Of a stretch of DNA of 64,000 nucleotides, positions 19,862-29,947 are shown piece after piece. Position numbers and translations under genes: made by a program. Each line of letters opens with the position of its first letter. Position 1 is the first letter of the stretch. Under the pieces are notes generated by a model. The model did no database searches, had not been told where the DNA came from, and saw nothing but the letters and a program-made list of their open reading frames with translations. This DNA comes from Bradyrhizobium sp. U87765 SZCCT0048. GTDB taxonomy: Bacteria > Pseudomonadota > Alphaproteobacteria > Rhizobiales > Xanthobacteraceae. The stretch lies in assembly GCF_018131225.1 (NCBI RefSeq), contig NZ_JAFCMM010000001.1:1922001-1986000 (forward strand), given 5' to 3'.

Positions 19862-21544
19862 ATGTTCGCCAAGCTCTCGATCCGATCCAAGATCATCGCT
19901 GTCGTCTCGTTCCTCTTCATCGCGATGACGTTCATGGGCGTGTTCGCTTTCTTCCAGATGCGGGCGATCAACAGCGCCACCCAGGATATTCAGACCAACT
20001 GGCTGCCAAGCGTGCGCTGGCTGGGCGAACTGCGGGTGCAGTCGGCGCGCTATCGCGCCATTTTGCGCGATCACATGCTGATCACCGACGCCAAGGCCAA
20101 GGGCGGTATCGACAAGTTGCTCGACGGCCGCATCGAGGAGTACGATCGCGCTGCGGCGAAGTATCAGAAACTGATCAACTCCCCCGAAGAGCGCGCGCTC
20201 TACGACGAACTTGCAAAGCTCTGGCAGCAATATCGCGCCGCCGCCACCGAGGTCGCCGAACTCGCGAAGAAGGGCGATATCGCCCAGGCCGTGGTCGTCA
20301 ACACCGACAAGGCAACCCCGCCTGGCCGCGCAATGGACGCGATACTGGCAAAACTCGTGGCCCTCAATGACAAGGGCGCCGAAGTCGCCGGCAACAACGC
20401 CGACAGCGATTTCACGATGTCGATCCGCGTCCTCCTCGGCACGCTCGCGCTCGCGATCTCGCTGAGCCTGTGGGCGGCGATTTATCTCGTCCGCGATATC
20501 GCGCGTGGCATCGGCTCGGTGATCTCCCCGATGGAGGCACTCGCCGACGGCAATCTCTCCACCGAGATCCCGCACCAGGGCGAGCCTACCGAGATCGGCC
20601 AGATCGCCGACAAGCTTCAGGTGTTCAAGGACGCGCTGATCGCCAAGCAGACAGCCGATGCCGCCGCCGCGGCAGACGCCGCGGACAAGGTTGCGCGCGC
20701 ACAGAAGATCGACCGGATCACCCGCGACTTCGAGGCGATGATCGGCGACACGGTGCAGGCTCTGGCATCGGCCTCCACAGAACTGGAAGCTTCCGCCAGC
20801 ACATTGGCACAGACATCCGATCTCACTCAGCGGCTCTCGGGCTCGGCGGCGTCGGCGTCCTATGAGGTCTCCGAGAACGTTCAGTCGGTCGCCGGCGCGA
20901 CCGAGGAGATCTCGTCCTCGGTGCGCGAGATCAGCCGGCAGGTGCAGGAGGCAAGCCGCGTCGCCGGCGAAGCAGTGCGCCAGGCCGGAGAGACCGACGC
21001 CAGCATCATGGAGCTGTCGGCGGCAGCAGGCCGTATCGGCGACGTGATCAAGCTGATCACCGCGGTGGCCGAGCAGACCAACCTCCTCGCGCTCAACGCC
21101 ACCATCGAGGCCGCGCGTGCCGGCGAGGCCGGGCGCGGCTTCGCTGTCGTCGCCTCGGAGGTGAAGGCGCTGGCGTCCCAGACCGCCAAGGCGACCGACG
21201 AAATCACGACCCAGATCGGTGGCATGCGCGAGGCGACGGAGCGCTCGGTCGGCAACATCAAGAAGATCGGCGAAACGATCACACTGATCTCCGAGATTTC
21301 CGCCGCGGTCGCCTCCGCTGTCGAAGAACAGGGTGCAGCCACGCAAGAAATCGCGCGGAACGTGCAGAACTCGGCCCGGCTCAGCACCCAGGTCGCCGGT
21401 GATGTCAGCGAGGTCAACAAGGGCACCAACGAGACGGGCTCCGCCTCAAGCCAGGTTCTCACCGCCGCCCAGTCGCTGTCGGTGGAGAGCACGCGCCTCA
21501 AGAGCGAGGTCGACCGCTTTCTCCAATCGGTTCGCGCGGCATAA
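19862..21544 (+). CDS. Methyl-accepting chemotaxis protein, 4HB sensor (first of a tandem pair)
   Basis: A 560-residue chemoreceptor. TM1 is at about residues 10-30, followed by a periplasmic four-helix bundle (4HB_MCP) starting [19 protein letters not shown]2 near 190-210 leads into a HAMP domain, then a long cytoplasmic coiled coil. The signalling hairpin tip reads [20 protein letters not shown] then [20 protein letters not shown], the most conserved part of all MCPs. There is no C-terminal NWETF-like pentapeptide for CheR/CheB tethering (it ends SVRAA). It signals to CheA/CheW, which are not in the window. A near-identical architecture follows at 21821. A strong hairpin terminator lies after the stop. 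Confidence 0.95.
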   Translation: MFAKLSIRSKIIAVVSFLFIAMTFMGVFAFFQMRAINSATQDIQTNWLPSVRWLGELRVQSARYRAILRDHMLITDAKAKGGIDKLLDGRIEEYDRAAAKYQKLINSPEERALYDELAKLWQQYRAAATEVAELAKKGDIAQAVVVNTDKATPPGRAMDAILAKLVALNDKGAEVAGNNADSDFTMSIRVLLGTLALAISLSLWAAIYLVRDIARGIGSVISPMEALADGNLSTEIPHQGEPTEIGQIADKLQVFKDALIAKQTADAAAAADAADKVARAQKIDRITRDFEAMIGDTVQALASASTELEASASTLAQTSDLTQRLSGSAASASYEVSENVQSVAGATEEISSSVREISRQVQEASRVAGEAVRQAGETDASIMELSAAAGRIGDVIKLITAVAEQTNLLALNATIEAARAGEAGRGFAVVASEVKALASQTAKATDEITTQIGGMREATERSVGNIKKIGETITLISEISAAVASAVEEQGAATQEIARNVQNSARLSTQVAGDVSEVNKGTNETGSASSQVLTAAQSLSVESTRLKSEVDRFLQSVRAA

Positions 21545-21586
21545 TTTTTTCTCCTGGACAGCCTCGCAACAGCGTCAGCGCTCCAA

Positions 21587-21629
21587 AACAGCCGTGAATT
21601 CCCATCAGCTGGGAATCCGCGGCTGTTTT
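21587..21629 (+). terminator. Intrinsic terminator after the first chemoreceptor
   Basis: AACAGCCG...ATTCCCA pairs with TGGGAAT...CGGCTGTT across a short TCAGC loop, followed by TTTT at about 21625-21628. The A-run before the stem and T-run after it would let it work in both directions. It separates the two tandem receptor genes. Confidence 0.8.
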
Positions 21630-21820
21630 CGGTCTCGGTATGCAGGTGCCGTTTACCAAGATTTTAGCTAATTGATTAACAATCCAAAGCGCGGACGACC
21701 TTGGCCGACGGCCTCTGGCTCCGACTGGTACTGCCCCCGCCCACCCCCAGCATGCCTGCGCTACCGCCGGATGGATGCATCCGGCCGGGTATCGCCGGCT
21801 TGTCTCCAAGGACGCTCTCG

Positions 21821-23503
21821 ATGCTCTCCAAGCTCTCTATTCGCACCAAGATCACAGCGGTCATCGCGATCCTGCTGCTCGTCATGAGCGGCATGGGCGC
21901 CTTCGCGATCCGGCAGATGAACGCCATCAACGCCAGCACCGTCGACATCCAGACCAACTGGCTGCCAAGCGTCCGCGTCCTTGGTGAACTGCGGGCCAAC
22001 ACCATCACCTACCGCATCGTCGTGCGCTCGCACATCATGGCGACCGACGAAGCCGGCAAGGCGGCGCAGGAAAAGCTGCTGACCACGGTGGCCGAGAGCA
22101 TCGAAAAGAGCCGCAAGGCCTATGAGCCGCTGGTCACCTCGCCGGAGGAGCGGGCGCTGTACGAGGAGTTCGGCAAGACCTGGAGCGCCTACACCGCCGA
22201 GGTCGCCAGTCTGTTCGCGATCTCGCGCAAGGAAGACTTCGCCACCACGCGCGACCTCAACGCCAGCAAGGTCAACCCGCTCGGCCTGAAGGCCGACGAG
22301 GTGCTGCAGAAGGACATCGACCTCAACAACCGCGGCGCCGACGCCGCCGCTGTCGACGCGGCCAATTCGTTCTCGCTGGCCTTCAAGATGCTGATCGGCA
22401 CGCTGGTGATGGCCATCCTCATCGGCATCGCCGTTGGCGTGTACCTGATCCGCGACGTGTCGCGCGGCATCGCATCGATCATCTCGCCGATGCGCGGACT
22501 GTCGAGCGGCGACCTCTCGGCCGAAGTCCCGCATCAGGGCGAGAAGACCGAGATCGGCCAGATGGCCGACACGCTGCAGATTTTCAAGAATGCGCTGATC
22601 GCCAAGCGCGACGCCGATGCTGCCGCGGCCGTCGAGGCCGAGGCCAAGATCGCACGCGGCCAGCGCGTCGACGGCATCACCCGCCAGTTCGAGACCGTCA
22701 TCGGCGAACTGGTCGGATCACTGTCGTCGTCATCGACGGAACTGGAAGCAGCCGCGGACACGCTGACCAACACCGCGGAAGCCACCGGACGCATCTCGAA
22801 CGAGGCCGCCGTGACCTCGCAGGACGTTTCCAGCAACGTGCAGTCGGTCGCCAGCGCCACCGAGGAAATCACCTCGTCGGTGCAGGAAATCAGCCGCCAG
22901 GTGCAGGAAGCGAGCCGCGTCGCCGGCGAAGCCGTCCGGCAGGCCCAGAAGACCGATGGCAGCATCGCCGAACTGACGCAGGCTGCGGCCCGCATCGGCG
23001 ACGTGATCAAGCTGATCAGCGCTGTCGCCGAACAGACCAACCTGCTGGCGCTCAACGCCACCATCGAGGCAGCCCGCGCCGGTGACGCCGGCCGCGGCTT
23101 CGCGGTGGTCGCCTCCGAGGTCAAGGCGCTCGCTGCCCAGACCTCCAAGGCCACCGAGGAGATCAGCCAGCAGATCAGCGGCATCCAGTCGGCCACCGAG
23201 ATCTCGGTGGCGAGCATCCGCGAGATCAGCTCGACCATCAACCTGATCTCGGAAATCTCCTCCACCATCGCCGCCGCCGTCGAGGAACAGGGCGCGGCAA
23301 CCCAGGAGATCTCGCGCAACATCCAGCACGCGGCGCAGCGCAGCAACAGCCTCGCCGGCAACATCAACGACGTCAGCCGCGGCGCGGGCGAAACCGGATC
23401 GGCATCGAGCCAGGTGCTGTCGTCGGCGCAAATGCTGGCGAGCGACAGTGGACGTCTCAAGATGGAAGTCGAACGCTTCCTCACCGACGTACGCGCGGCC
23501 TGA
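21821..23503 (+). CDS. Methyl-accepting chemotaxis protein, 4HB sensor (second of a tandem pair)
   Basis: A 560-residue receptor of the same length and domain order as the preceding gene: TM1 (about 10-30), periplasmic four-helix bundle with [19 protein letters not shown]2 (about 188-210), HAMP, and a signalling domain with [20 protein letters not shown]. The cytoplasmic halves are much more alike than the periplasmic halves, as expected for duplicated receptors that diverged in ligand. ATG 21821 is chosen because it aligns with the first receptor start and AAGGACG lies upstream; the ORF extension to 21701 covers the intergenic region. The ligand is unknown. A perfect terminator follows. Confidence 0.95.
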   Translation: MLSKLSIRTKITAVIAILLLVMSGMGAFAIRQMNAINASTVDIQTNWLPSVRVLGELRANTITYRIVVRSHIMATDEAGKAAQEKLLTTVAESIEKSRKAYEPLVTSPEERALYEEFGKTWSAYTAEVASLFAISRKEDFATTRDLNASKVNPLGLKADEVLQKDIDLNNRGADAAAVDAANSFSLAFKMLIGTLVMAILIGIAVGVYLIRDVSRGIASIISPMRGLSSGDLSAEVPHQGEKTEIGQMADTLQIFKNALIAKRDADAAAAVEAEAKIARGQRVDGITRQFETVIGELVGSLSSSSTELEAAADTLTNTAEATGRISNEAAVTSQDVSSNVQSVASATEEITSSVQEISRQVQEASRVAGEAVRQAQKTDGSIAELTQAAARIGDVIKLISAVAEQTNLLALNATIEAARAGDAGRGFAVVASEVKALAAQTSKATEEISQQISGIQSATEISVASIREISSTINLISEISSTIAAAVEEQGAATQEISRNIQHAAQRSNSLAGNINDVSRGAGETGSASSQVLSSAQMLASDSGRLKMEVERFLTDVRAA

Positions 23504-23532
23504 CGGCGCCATCTCGCACACCGGACGAACAG

Positions 23533-23566
23533 ATCGGCGGCTCATCGAGCCGCCGATTTTTTTTTT
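23533..23566 (+). terminator. Strong intrinsic terminator after the second chemoreceptor
   Basis: ATCGGCGGCT at 23533-23542 pairs perfectly with AGCCGCCGAT at 23548-23557 around a five-base loop, followed by a run of ten T. This is one of the clearest rho-independent terminators in the window. It also lies just past the stop of the converging Gly/His-rich gene. Confidence 0.95.
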
Positions 23567-23580
23567 ATGGACGGCAACGT

Positions 23581-23994
23581 TCAGTTGCAGACATAGACCT
23601 CACGCCAGCGCCAGCCGAACGGCGTCGGCACCCGCCGCGCCTGATAGCAGCTGTCGTCATCATACAGATCGTCCCAATAGCCGTACGGCCCGACGAAGCC
23701 GACCGCGAACGGCGCGAAGCGCCGGAAGTGATGATGGTGGAAGCCATGCATGCCGGTCGATCTGGGGCCGGCAAAACCATGCCAGGCCATCGGATGGCCG
23801 ACCCCACCGCCCATCATGGCGAAGCTGCCGCCGTGGAAGCCCCCGCCGTGGAAGCCCGCGAACCCGCCACCATGAAAGCCGCCTCCGCCGTGGAAGCCGC
23901 CGCCGCCCATGCCGCGCGCCAGCGCGGCCGCGGGAACGACAGCAAGACTGATTGCGGCAGTCATCGCGAGAACGATCGTGATCTTTCTGATCAT
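23581..23994 (-). CDS. Gly/His-rich exported small protein
   Basis: A 137-residue protein with a signal peptide (MIRKITIVLAMTAAISLA then VVPAAALARG), followed by glycine-histidine repeats of the type GGFHGG over about residues 28-60, then HGFHHHHFRR. The end is aromatic and has two cysteines (DDSCYQARRVPTPFG, VYVCN). Similar Gly/His-rich exported proteins with a C-terminal 'W-R-x-V-x-V-C' end are common in Bradyrhizobium-type genomes; their function is unknown. Metal binding by the histidines is an inference. ATG 23994 has GGAGGG upstream and precedes the signal peptide, so the longer frame from 24093 is rejected. Confidence 0.8.
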   Translation of the reverse strand: MIRKITIVLAMTAAISLAVVPAAALARGMGGGGFHGGGGFHGGGFAGFHGGGFHGGSFAMMGGGVGHPMAWHGFAGPRSTGMHGFHHHHFRRFAPFAVGFVGPYGYWDDLYDDDSCYQARRVPTPFGWRWREVYVCN

Positions 23995-24171
23995 GACATC
24001 ACCCTCCGTGATCCAACGCCCCGCACGATGTGAACACCGCTGTGCCGGCATTATTTCGCGCGGGTGGAGATCACGGACGGTCGTTCGCGCCACCAGGCAC
24101 GGCCGTGAACGGAAGACGAGGAGAGAACGTCAGCGCAGCCGCCCGCTGGCGCGATCGGGCCAACCGAACAG

Positions 24172-25260
24172 TCAGCGCCCGACCTGGCCGCGGTGGCGCA
24201 GCAGGTGGTCGGCGAGCACGCAGGCCATCATCGCCTCGCCCACCGGGACGGCGCGGATGCCGACGCAGGGGTCGTGCCGTCCCTTGGTGAGGATTTCGGT
24301 CTCGGCACCCGCACGGTCGATCGTCCGCCGCGGGGTCAGGATCGACGACGTCGGCTTGACGGCGAAACGCGCGACGATCGCCTGGCCGGTCGAAATACCA
24401 CCGAGAATGCCGCCGGCGTGGTTCGCGGTGAACTCCGGGCCATTGTTGCCCATGCGCATTTCGTCGGCGTTTTCCTCCCCGGTGAGCAGCGCGGCGTCGA
24501 AGCCGGCGCCGATCTCGACACCCTTGACCGCATTGATGCTCATCAACGCGGCAGCGATGTCGCTGTCGAGCTTGCCATAGATCGGCGCGCCGAGACCCGC
24601 CGGCACGCCCTCGGCGACCACCTCGATCACGGCGCCGATCGACGAGCCGCTCTTGCGGATGCCATCGAGATAGTCGGCGTAGAACGCCGCGCTGTCCTTG
24701 TCAGGGCAAAAGAACGGGTTCTGGGCCACCTGGTCCCAGTCCCAGTTGTCGCGATTGATCTTGTGCGGCCCCATCTGCACCAGCGCGCCGCGCACGGTCA
24801 TGCCGGCGATGACCTTCCGCGCGATGGCGCCGGCGGCGACGCGGGTCGCGGTCTCCCGCGCCGAGGATCGGCCACCGCCGCGATAGTCGCGCAGGCCGTA
24901 CTTCGCCTCGTAGGTGAAGTCGGCATGCCCTGGACGAAACTTGTCCTTGATCTCGGAATAGTCTTTGGAGCGCTGATCGGTGTTTTCGATCAGCAGCGCG
25001 ATCGGCGTTCCCGTCGTGACCTGCTCGCCGCTGTCGTCGCGCACCAGCACCCCCGACAGGATTTTCACCGCGTCCGCTTCCTGGCGCTGGGTGGTGAAAC
25101 GCGATTGTCCCGGACGGCGGCGGTCGAGGTCGCGCTGGATCTCGTCGACGGTCAGCGGGATCTGCGGCGGACAGCCGTCCACCACGCAGCCGATCGCCGG
25201 CCCATGGCTCTCGCCGAAGGTGGTGACGCGAAATAGCTGGCCGAAGGTGTTGAACGACAT
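24172..25260 (-). CDS. aroC: Chorismate synthase
   Basis: A 362-residue enzyme of the last common step of the shikimate pathway, converting 5-enolpyruvylshikimate 3-phosphate to chorismate with reduced FMN. The family signatures are plain: [19 protein letters not shown] near the start, the [20 protein letters not shown] segment near residue 120, and the C-terminal [15 protein letters not shown]. Length is normal. ATG 25260 begins [20 protein letters not shown] as in other AroC proteins; the upstream extension to 25416 is a proline/alanine-rich artefact. It is downstream of a histidine phosphatase gene and fabI on the same strand. Confidence 0.97.
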   Translation of the reverse strand: MSFNTFGQLFRVTTFGESHGPAIGCVVDGCPPQIPLTVDEIQRDLDRRRPGQSRFTTQRQEADAVKILSGVLVRDDSGEQVTTGTPIALLIENTDQRSKDYSEIKDKFRPGHADFTYEAKYGLRDYRGGGRSSARETATRVAAGAIARKVIAGMTVRGALVQMGPHKINRDNWDWDQVAQNPFFCPDKDSAAFYADYLDGIRKSGSSIGAVIEVVAEGVPAGLGAPIYGKLDSDIAAALMSINAVKGVEIGAGFDAALLTGEENADEMRMGNNGPEFTANHAGGILGGISTGQAIVARFAVKPTSSILTPRRTIDRAGAETEILTKGRHDPCVGIRAVPVGEAMMACVLADHLLRHRGQVGR

Positions 25261-25384
25261 CGTAAGCGGCGGTCCGGGTTGCGGGATCGGGGCGGTCCGC
25301 GCCATGGGCGGGGCCGGTCCCGTCTCGTAGCGCGCAGGGCCTCGGGGGTCAAATCGCCCCGATCGCCCCTGGGCGAGCCGAACC

Positions 25385-25984
25385 TCAGCCGTGCCTGGTG
25401 CAGGCGCCGTCGGCAAACACGTAGACCACGCCCTGCCCGATCGGGATTTCCGGAGCGCTCTGCGTCGTCTCGACCCCGAGCACCACCATCAGGGCGCGCG
25501 CGGTGCCGCCATGCGCCACCACCACGGTATCGGCGGTCAGTGAAACGTACCACTCGCGCATCCGCTCGGTCACCGCGGCATAGCTCTCGCCGCCGGGCGG
25601 CGGCACGCCCCATTTGTCGATCTGGCGGCTGGCGAAGATATCCGGATCGGAGGCCTGCATCTCCGGAAGCGTCGCGCCTTCCCAGCGGCCGTAGGCAATC
25701 TCCCGCAGCCGCGCGTCGATGGCGTAGGGCTCCGGCGGCAGTTCGAGGGCGCCGCGCAGCAACTCCATGGTTTGCCGTGCCCGGCCGAGCGGGCTTGCCA
25801 CATAGGGCAGCTCCGCCGCCACCCGCGCATCGTTGCTGAGCAAACGCCCGAGGATACGGCCGGACTGTACGGCCTGGCTGCGTCCGAGATCGTTGAGCGG
25901 AATATCCTGGCTGCCCTGAAAGCGGCCGGCTGCATTCCAGTCGGTCTGGCCGTGGCGAATATAATAAAGAACAGGTGCGGGCAT
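25385..25984 (-). CDS. Histidine phosphatase family protein (phosphoglycerate-mutase fold)
   Basis: A 199-residue protein starting with the branch-1 histidine phosphatase signature [20 protein letters not shown], which contains the phosphorylated His. The second catalytic His is in [13 protein letters not shown] near residue 155, and [10 protein letters not shown] supplies the conserved Arg. Such proteins remove phosphate from sugar phosphates or small metabolites; a mutase role is less likely in this short form. ATG 25984 is preferred over an in-frame TTG at 25996, which sits too close to the GGGAAGG site. The gene begins 22 bases after fabI, indicating co-transcription. Confidence 0.88.
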   Translation of the reverse strand: MPAPVLYYIRHGQTDWNAAGRFQGSQDIPLNDLGRSQAVQSGRILGRLLSNDARVAAELPYVASPLGRARQTMELLRGALELPPEPYAIDARLREIAYGRWEGATLPEMQASDPDIFASRQIDKWGVPPPGGESYAAVTERMREWYVSLTADTVVVAHGGTARALMVVLGVETTQSAPEIPIGQGVVYVFADGACTRHG

Positions 25985-26006
25985 TTCCGACGTCAAACCT
26001 TCCCGC

Positions 26007-26825
26007 TCAATCCTTGCCGAGCGAAATGTCCGGCGCGTCGGGCCGCTTCATGCCGACGACATGATAGCCGGCGTCGACATGGTGCACCTCGCCAGTGACG
26101 CCGCGCGACATGTCGGACAACAGATACAGCGCACTATCGCCGACATCCTCGATGGTCACGGTGCGCCGCATCGGCGCGTTGTACTCGTTCCACTTCAGGA
26201 TATAGCGGAAGTCGCCGATGCCGGCCGCGGCCAGCGTCTTGATCGGGCCGGCAGAGATGGCGTTGACGCGAATGTTCTTCTCGCCGAGATCGGCGGCGAG
26301 ATAGCGCACCGACGCCTCAAGCGCCGCCTTGGCAACGCCCATGACGTTGTAGTGCGGCATCCACTTCTCGGCGCCATAGTAGGTCAGCGTGATGATCGAG
26401 CCGCCGTCGTTCATCAGCTTCTCGGCGCGCTGCGCCACCGCGGTGAGCGAGTAGCAGCTGATCAGCATCGTCCTGGAAAAGTTGTCGGCGGTGGTTTCGA
26501 TGTACCGGCCGTCGAGCTGATCCTTGTCGGAGAAGGCGATGGCGTGGACCACGAAATCGATCTTGCCCCACTGCGCCTTCGCGGCATCAAACACCGCATC
26601 GATGGTCGCCGGATCGGTAACATCGCAATGGCCAAGCAGGATCGCGCCCAGTTCGGCGGCTAGCGGTTCCACGCGCTTCTTCAGTGCGTCGCCCTGCCAG
26701 GTGAGCGCGAGTTCCGCACCGGCGGCATGGCAGGCCCTGGCAATACCAAACGCAATGGAGCGGTTGTTGGCCACGCCCAGAATAATGCCGCGCTTGCCCT
26801 TCATCAGGCCCGACGTGATCGTCAT
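26007..26825 (-). CDS. fabI: Enoyl-[acyl-carrier-protein] reductase (NADH)
   Basis: A 272-residue member of the short-chain dehydrogenase superfamily that carries out the last reduction in each round of fatty-acid elongation. The FabI-type nucleotide site is GKRGIILGVANNRSIAFGIA near the start. The catalytic Y-x6-K lies in PHYNVMGVAKAALEASVR near residue 160. The later RVNAISAGPIKTLAAAGIG and FRYILKWNEYNAP are diagnostic of FabI, the target of triclosan-type inhibitors. The alternative TTG start at 26843 is considered less likely. It is transcribed divergently from an ECF sigma-factor gene. Confidence 0.95.
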   Translation of the reverse strand: MTITSGLMKGKRGIILGVANNRSIAFGIARACHAAGAELALTWQGDALKKRVEPLAAELGAILLGHCDVTDPATIDAVFDAAKAQWGKIDFVVHAIAFSDKDQLDGRYIETTADNFSRTMLISCYSLTAVAQRAEKLMNDGGSIITLTYYGAEKWMPHYNVMGVAKAALEASVRYLAADLGEKNIRVNAISAGPIKTLAAAGIGDFRYILKWNEYNAPMRRTVTIEDVGDSALYLLSDMSRGVTGEVHHVDAGYHVVGMKRPDAPDISLGKD

Positions 26826-26989
26826 AATGTCACCAATCCTCAACCTCGCGGCCCTTCCGGACCGCGCCCCTCCATGACACAGGCGGCAGGGGCCTTCAAC
26901 CGCCGATTGCGCCTAAGCGGCGGAATAGACGCAACTTTCAGGTGTTCTGTCGGGTAGGATTTGACCGTGACACTGGCCAGCACGCAACC

Positions 26990-27478
26990 ATGAGCGCCTT
27001 TCGTCAGAGCATCGAGACTCTCATTCCGGCGCTACGCCGGTATGCACGCGCGCTGACCCGCGACAGCGAGATCGCCGATGATCTCGTGCAGGACACGCTG
27101 GTCCGGGCGCTGCGCTCCGAGCGGCTGTTCATCGGCGGCGACCTGCGCAGCTGGCTGTACACCATTCTGACCAACCTCAATCGCAACCGCCGCCGCTCGC
27201 TGGCGCGCAAACCACCGATGACGCCCCTCATGGACACGGCGATCGATGCCAGCGGGACGGAAGCCGAGGGCCGCGATATCGCGAATGCGCTGGCGACACT
27301 GGTCGAAGACCAGCGCGCCGTGCTGCTGCTGGTGGTGCTGGAGGGCCTGAGCTATCGCGAGGTCGCCGATATCCAGGGTGTGCCGATCGGCACCGTGATG
27401 TCCCGCCTCGCGCGCGCCCGTGCCCATGTCAAATCCTATCTCGATGGCAAGCGCCCGGCGCTGCGCCGCATCAAGTAA
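26990..27478 (+). CDS. ECF-type RNA polymerase sigma factor
   Basis: A 162-residue sigma factor. Region 2 contains RYARALTRDSEIADDLVQDT and the -10-recognising helix LRSWLYTILTNLNRNRRRS. Region 4 is VEDQRAVLLLVVLEGLSYRE and then VADIQGVPIGTVMSRLARAR, the helix-turn-helix that reads the -35 box. The ATG at 26990 begins the conserved sequence; an upstream start at 26942 adds a short non-conserved tail. A probable membrane anti-sigma gene follows 44 bases later, a common ECF pair arrangement. Target promoters cannot be named from this window. Confidence 0.92.
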   Translation: MSAFRQSIETLIPALRRYARALTRDSEIADDLVQDTLVRALRSERLFIGGDLRSWLYTILTNLNRNRRRSLARKPPMTPLMDTAIDASGTEAEGRDIANALATLVEDQRAVLLLVVLEGLSYREVADIQGVPIGTVMSRLARARAHVKSYLDGKRPALRRIK

Positions 27479-27522
27479 CAGCGGCTCAACGTGCCGCGAC
27501 GTTCTGGACAGAGACGACGACG

Positions 27523-28287
27523 ATGACCGACCGCGACATTCCCGTCACTGAAGACGAACTGCACGCTTTTGTCGACAACGAGCTGCCCGCCGAGCGCAGC
27601 CAGGCGGTGCAGGCGTGGCTGGCGGCGCATCCTGACGACGCCGACCGGGTCGACACCTGGCGCGCGCTCGGCGAAGCCCTGCAGCAGCGCTATGGCAGCG
27701 TGGCGGACGAACCCGTTCCACCGCGACTTGACCTCGAGCGACTGGCGGCACGACCGCGGCGCCTGGTCTGGGGGGCGATCGCCGCAGTGCTGCTCGCCTT
27801 TGTCGTCGGCAGCGGTGCCGGCTGGATGGCGCGCAATGCCTGGGCGAACGAGATGAAGCCGATTGACGCGCTGCGTAACGAAGCGATCACTGCACATCGT
27901 CTCTACACGGGCGAGGTGCGCCACCCCATCGAGGTGAGCGGCAGCGAGGATCACCTGTTGCCCTGGCTGTCGCGCCGCGTCGGCACGACACTGCGCGCGC
28001 CCGATCTGACCAAATTCAACCTCAAGCTGCTCGGCGGCCGGCTGCTGCCGGGCATCACCGCGCCGGCTGCGCTGTTCATGTACGAGAGCCCCACGGGCGA
28101 ACGTGTGACGCTGTACTGCACGCCGCTGAAGGCACCGACCACCGCGCTGATCTATCGCGAGAGCGGCAACACCGCCTCGGTGCAGTGGACACAGGACGAT
28201 TTCGGCTGGGTGATCAGCGGTCCGGCGAACAACGACAGATTGAAGACGGTGGCGGCGGCGGCCTACGCGGAACTCGAGACACGCTGA
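27523..28287 (+). CDS. Membrane anti-sigma factor paired with the ECF sigma
   Basis: A 254-residue protein. The N-terminal cytoplasmic part reads EDELHAFVDNELPAERSQAV, the typical start of RsiW/RskA-like anti-sigma factors, but without the H-x3-C-x2-C zinc ligands of redox-sensing ZAS domains. One transmembrane helix lies at about residues 82-102 (WGAIAAVLLAFVVGSGAGWM). The periplasmic C-terminal domain of about 150 residues may sense an envelope signal. It should hold the sigma factor of 26990-27478 inactive at the membrane. Function is inferred from order and topology. Confidence 0.85.
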   Translation: MTDRDIPVTEDELHAFVDNELPAERSQAVQAWLAAHPDDADRVDTWRALGEALQQRYGSVADEPVPPRLDLERLAARPRRLVWGAIAAVLLAFVVGSGAGWMARNAWANEMKPIDALRNEAITAHRLYTGEVRHPIEVSGSEDHLLPWLSRRVGTTLRAPDLTKFNLKLLGGRLLPGITAPAALFMYESPTGERVTLYCTPLKAPTTALIYRESGNTASVQWTQDDFGWVISGPANNDRLKTVAAAAYAELETR

Positions 28288-28423
28288 CGCGCCACGACGC
28301 CCGCGTGCGGTGACCGACCGCACGCAAGGCAGCGAGATCCAGCGCCCGGGATTCGACGCCTCGACTACTGATGATTGGCGAAAATGCAGAGCGGCGTACG
28401 CTGCGCCGCGACGCGGACGCGTA

Positions 28424-28744
28424 TCAGCTCGAACGACCGCTATCGCGCTGGGATGCCAGCCACTGGGTCAGCGGCACTGACTTTGACTTGCTGCTGCTCT
28501 CGGCCTTGCCCTTCGCGCCACCGCGCGCGGACGATGCGGCACGCTTGCGGACGGGCGTGGCCGGCGCACGCGCGGCCTCTTCGGCTTCCTTGGCGAGGCG
28601 AAGCGCGCGCAGGCGCTCCATGTTCTGGCGCACGGCAACGCTGCGCTGTTCGTATTCAGCAAGTGCCTTTGCAGCTTCCGCGGACGCAGCCTGCTGCTTG
28701 TCGGCGCGGGACGGTGAATCGGGAGAGGAAGGATTGTCGGTCAT
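28424..28744 (-). CDS. Small charged coiled-coil protein of unknown function
   Basis: A 106-residue protein rich in Ala, Arg, Lys and Ser. It begins MTDNPSSPDSPSRADKQQAA, contains a helical coiled-coil stretch (about residues 22-60), then a disordered basic tail (VRKRAASSARGGAKGK) and a conserved-looking end VPLTQWLASQRDSG. CGGAAGGC lies just before the ATG. The composition and the 'LTQWLxSQ' end suggest a small nucleoid- or ribosome-associated protein that is widespread in Bradyrhizobium relatives, but I cannot name it. Confidence 0.65.
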   Translation of the reverse strand: MTDNPSSPDSPSRADKQQAASAEAAKALAEYEQRSVAVRQNMERLRALRLAKEAEEAARAPATPVRKRAASSARGGAKGKAESSSKSKSVPLTQWLASQRDSGRSS

Positions 28745-28870
28745 GCCTTCCGATATAACGGTTCGTGCACGAATTACCAGCGTTTCGCGCGCGCTACTTC
28801 AACGCAGCGCACACGAAGATGTCGCGAATGCCTCACGTATTTTCACGAAATTGCCGGGAACGCGCCGAAC

Positions 28871-29845
28871 TCAGGCCATGCCGCTGCGCGGATTGTAGGG
28901 ATGATGCGCGCGCCACTTCTCCATCAGCGCCTCAAGCTCGGCATCGGCGCCGTCCGGCAGCACGATGCGCAATGTGACGAACAGATCGCCGTTGCCGCTG
29001 CGCCCCTTCGGCAGGCCCTTGCCCTTTAGGCGGAAGGTGCGGCCGCTCGAAGTGTTCTTCGGCACCGACAATTCCACGGCACCGTCGAGCGTCGGGACGC
29101 GCACCTTGCCACCGAGCACCGCTTCATAAAGCGTCACCGGCAAATCGACGCGCAGATCCTCACCATCGACCTTGAACGCCGGATGCGGCGCGATCGACAG
29201 CGTGATCAGCACGTCGCCGGGCGGGTGCCCCGGCGCGCTCTCGCCTTGCCCCTTGAGCCGAATCTGCTGACCCGACGTCACGCCCTTGGGAATGCGAACG
29301 TTGAGTTCCTTGCCTGTCGGCAGGCGCACGCGCTTCTCGCCGCCATTGACGCTCTCTTCGAGCGAAATCGTCATGGTGACGCTCAGGTCGAGATCCGGGC
29401 CGCCGCCGAACGGGCTACCGTCGAACTCGAAGGTGCGCGCACCGGCGCCGCCGCGGCCTGCGCCACGCATGCCCGCACCGGCCGCGCCGCCGAACATGCT
29501 GGAGAGAATGTCCTCGAACGAACCTCCGGCTCCGCCGGCGTCCCCGCCGCGGAAGCTGTACTCGAAACCGCCCGCACGGCCGGCTCCGGCCCGCCCACCC
29601 CCCGGAAAGCCCTGGAAACGTGGCTTGCCCTCGGCGTCAATCTCGCCGCGGTCGAACTGTTTGCGCTTGTCCTCGTCGCCCAGGATCTCGTTGGCCGTAT
29701 TCACCTCGGCAAAGCGGGTGGCGGCCTTGGGGTCGTCCTTGTTGGCATCGGGGTGATGCTTCTTGGCGAGTTTGCGAAACGCGCTCTTGATCTCGGCAGC
29801 GCTGGCGCTTCGCTGCACCCCCAAGACCTCGTAGGGGTCGCGCAT
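28871..29845 (-). CDS. DnaJ C-terminal domain protein (CbpA-like co-chaperone)
   Basis: A 324-residue J-protein that stimulates DnaK ATPase. The J domain occupies about residues 1-65 with the HPD motif in KLAKKHHPDANKDDP. It is followed by a Gly/Ala-rich linker with many GGG and FGG turns (about 70-135) and two beta-barrel substrate-binding domains beginning LSVTMTISLEESVNGGEK. There are no CxxCxGxG zinc repeats, so it is class B (CbpA) rather than true DnaJ. ATG 29845 has AAGGAG eight bases upstream; ATG 29854 overlaps that site. It is downstream of a surface-protein gene on the same strand. No dnaK is present nearby. Confidence 0.93.
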   Translation of the reverse strand: MRDPYEVLGVQRSASAAEIKSAFRKLAKKHHPDANKDDPKAATRFAEVNTANEILGDEDKRKQFDRGEIDAEGKPRFQGFPGGGRAGAGRAGGFEYSFRGGDAGGAGGSFEDILSSMFGGAAGAGMRGAGRGGAGARTFEFDGSPFGGGPDLDLSVTMTISLEESVNGGEKRVRLPTGKELNVRIPKGVTSGQQIRLKGQGESAPGHPPGDVLITLSIAPHPAFKVDGEDLRVDLPVTLYEAVLGGKVRVPTLDGAVELSVPKNTSSGRTFRLKGKGLPKGRSGNGDLFVTLRIVLPDGADAELEALMEKWRAHHPYNPRSGMA

Positions 29846-29947
29846 CCGTCTCATCTCCTTCGGGAAATACCTGGATCGGGCCGAACAGCCCGGTTTCCTC
29901 TCATGTGGGACGTCCGTGGCATTTTTGCAACGGGGTGGGAAGGCGCC

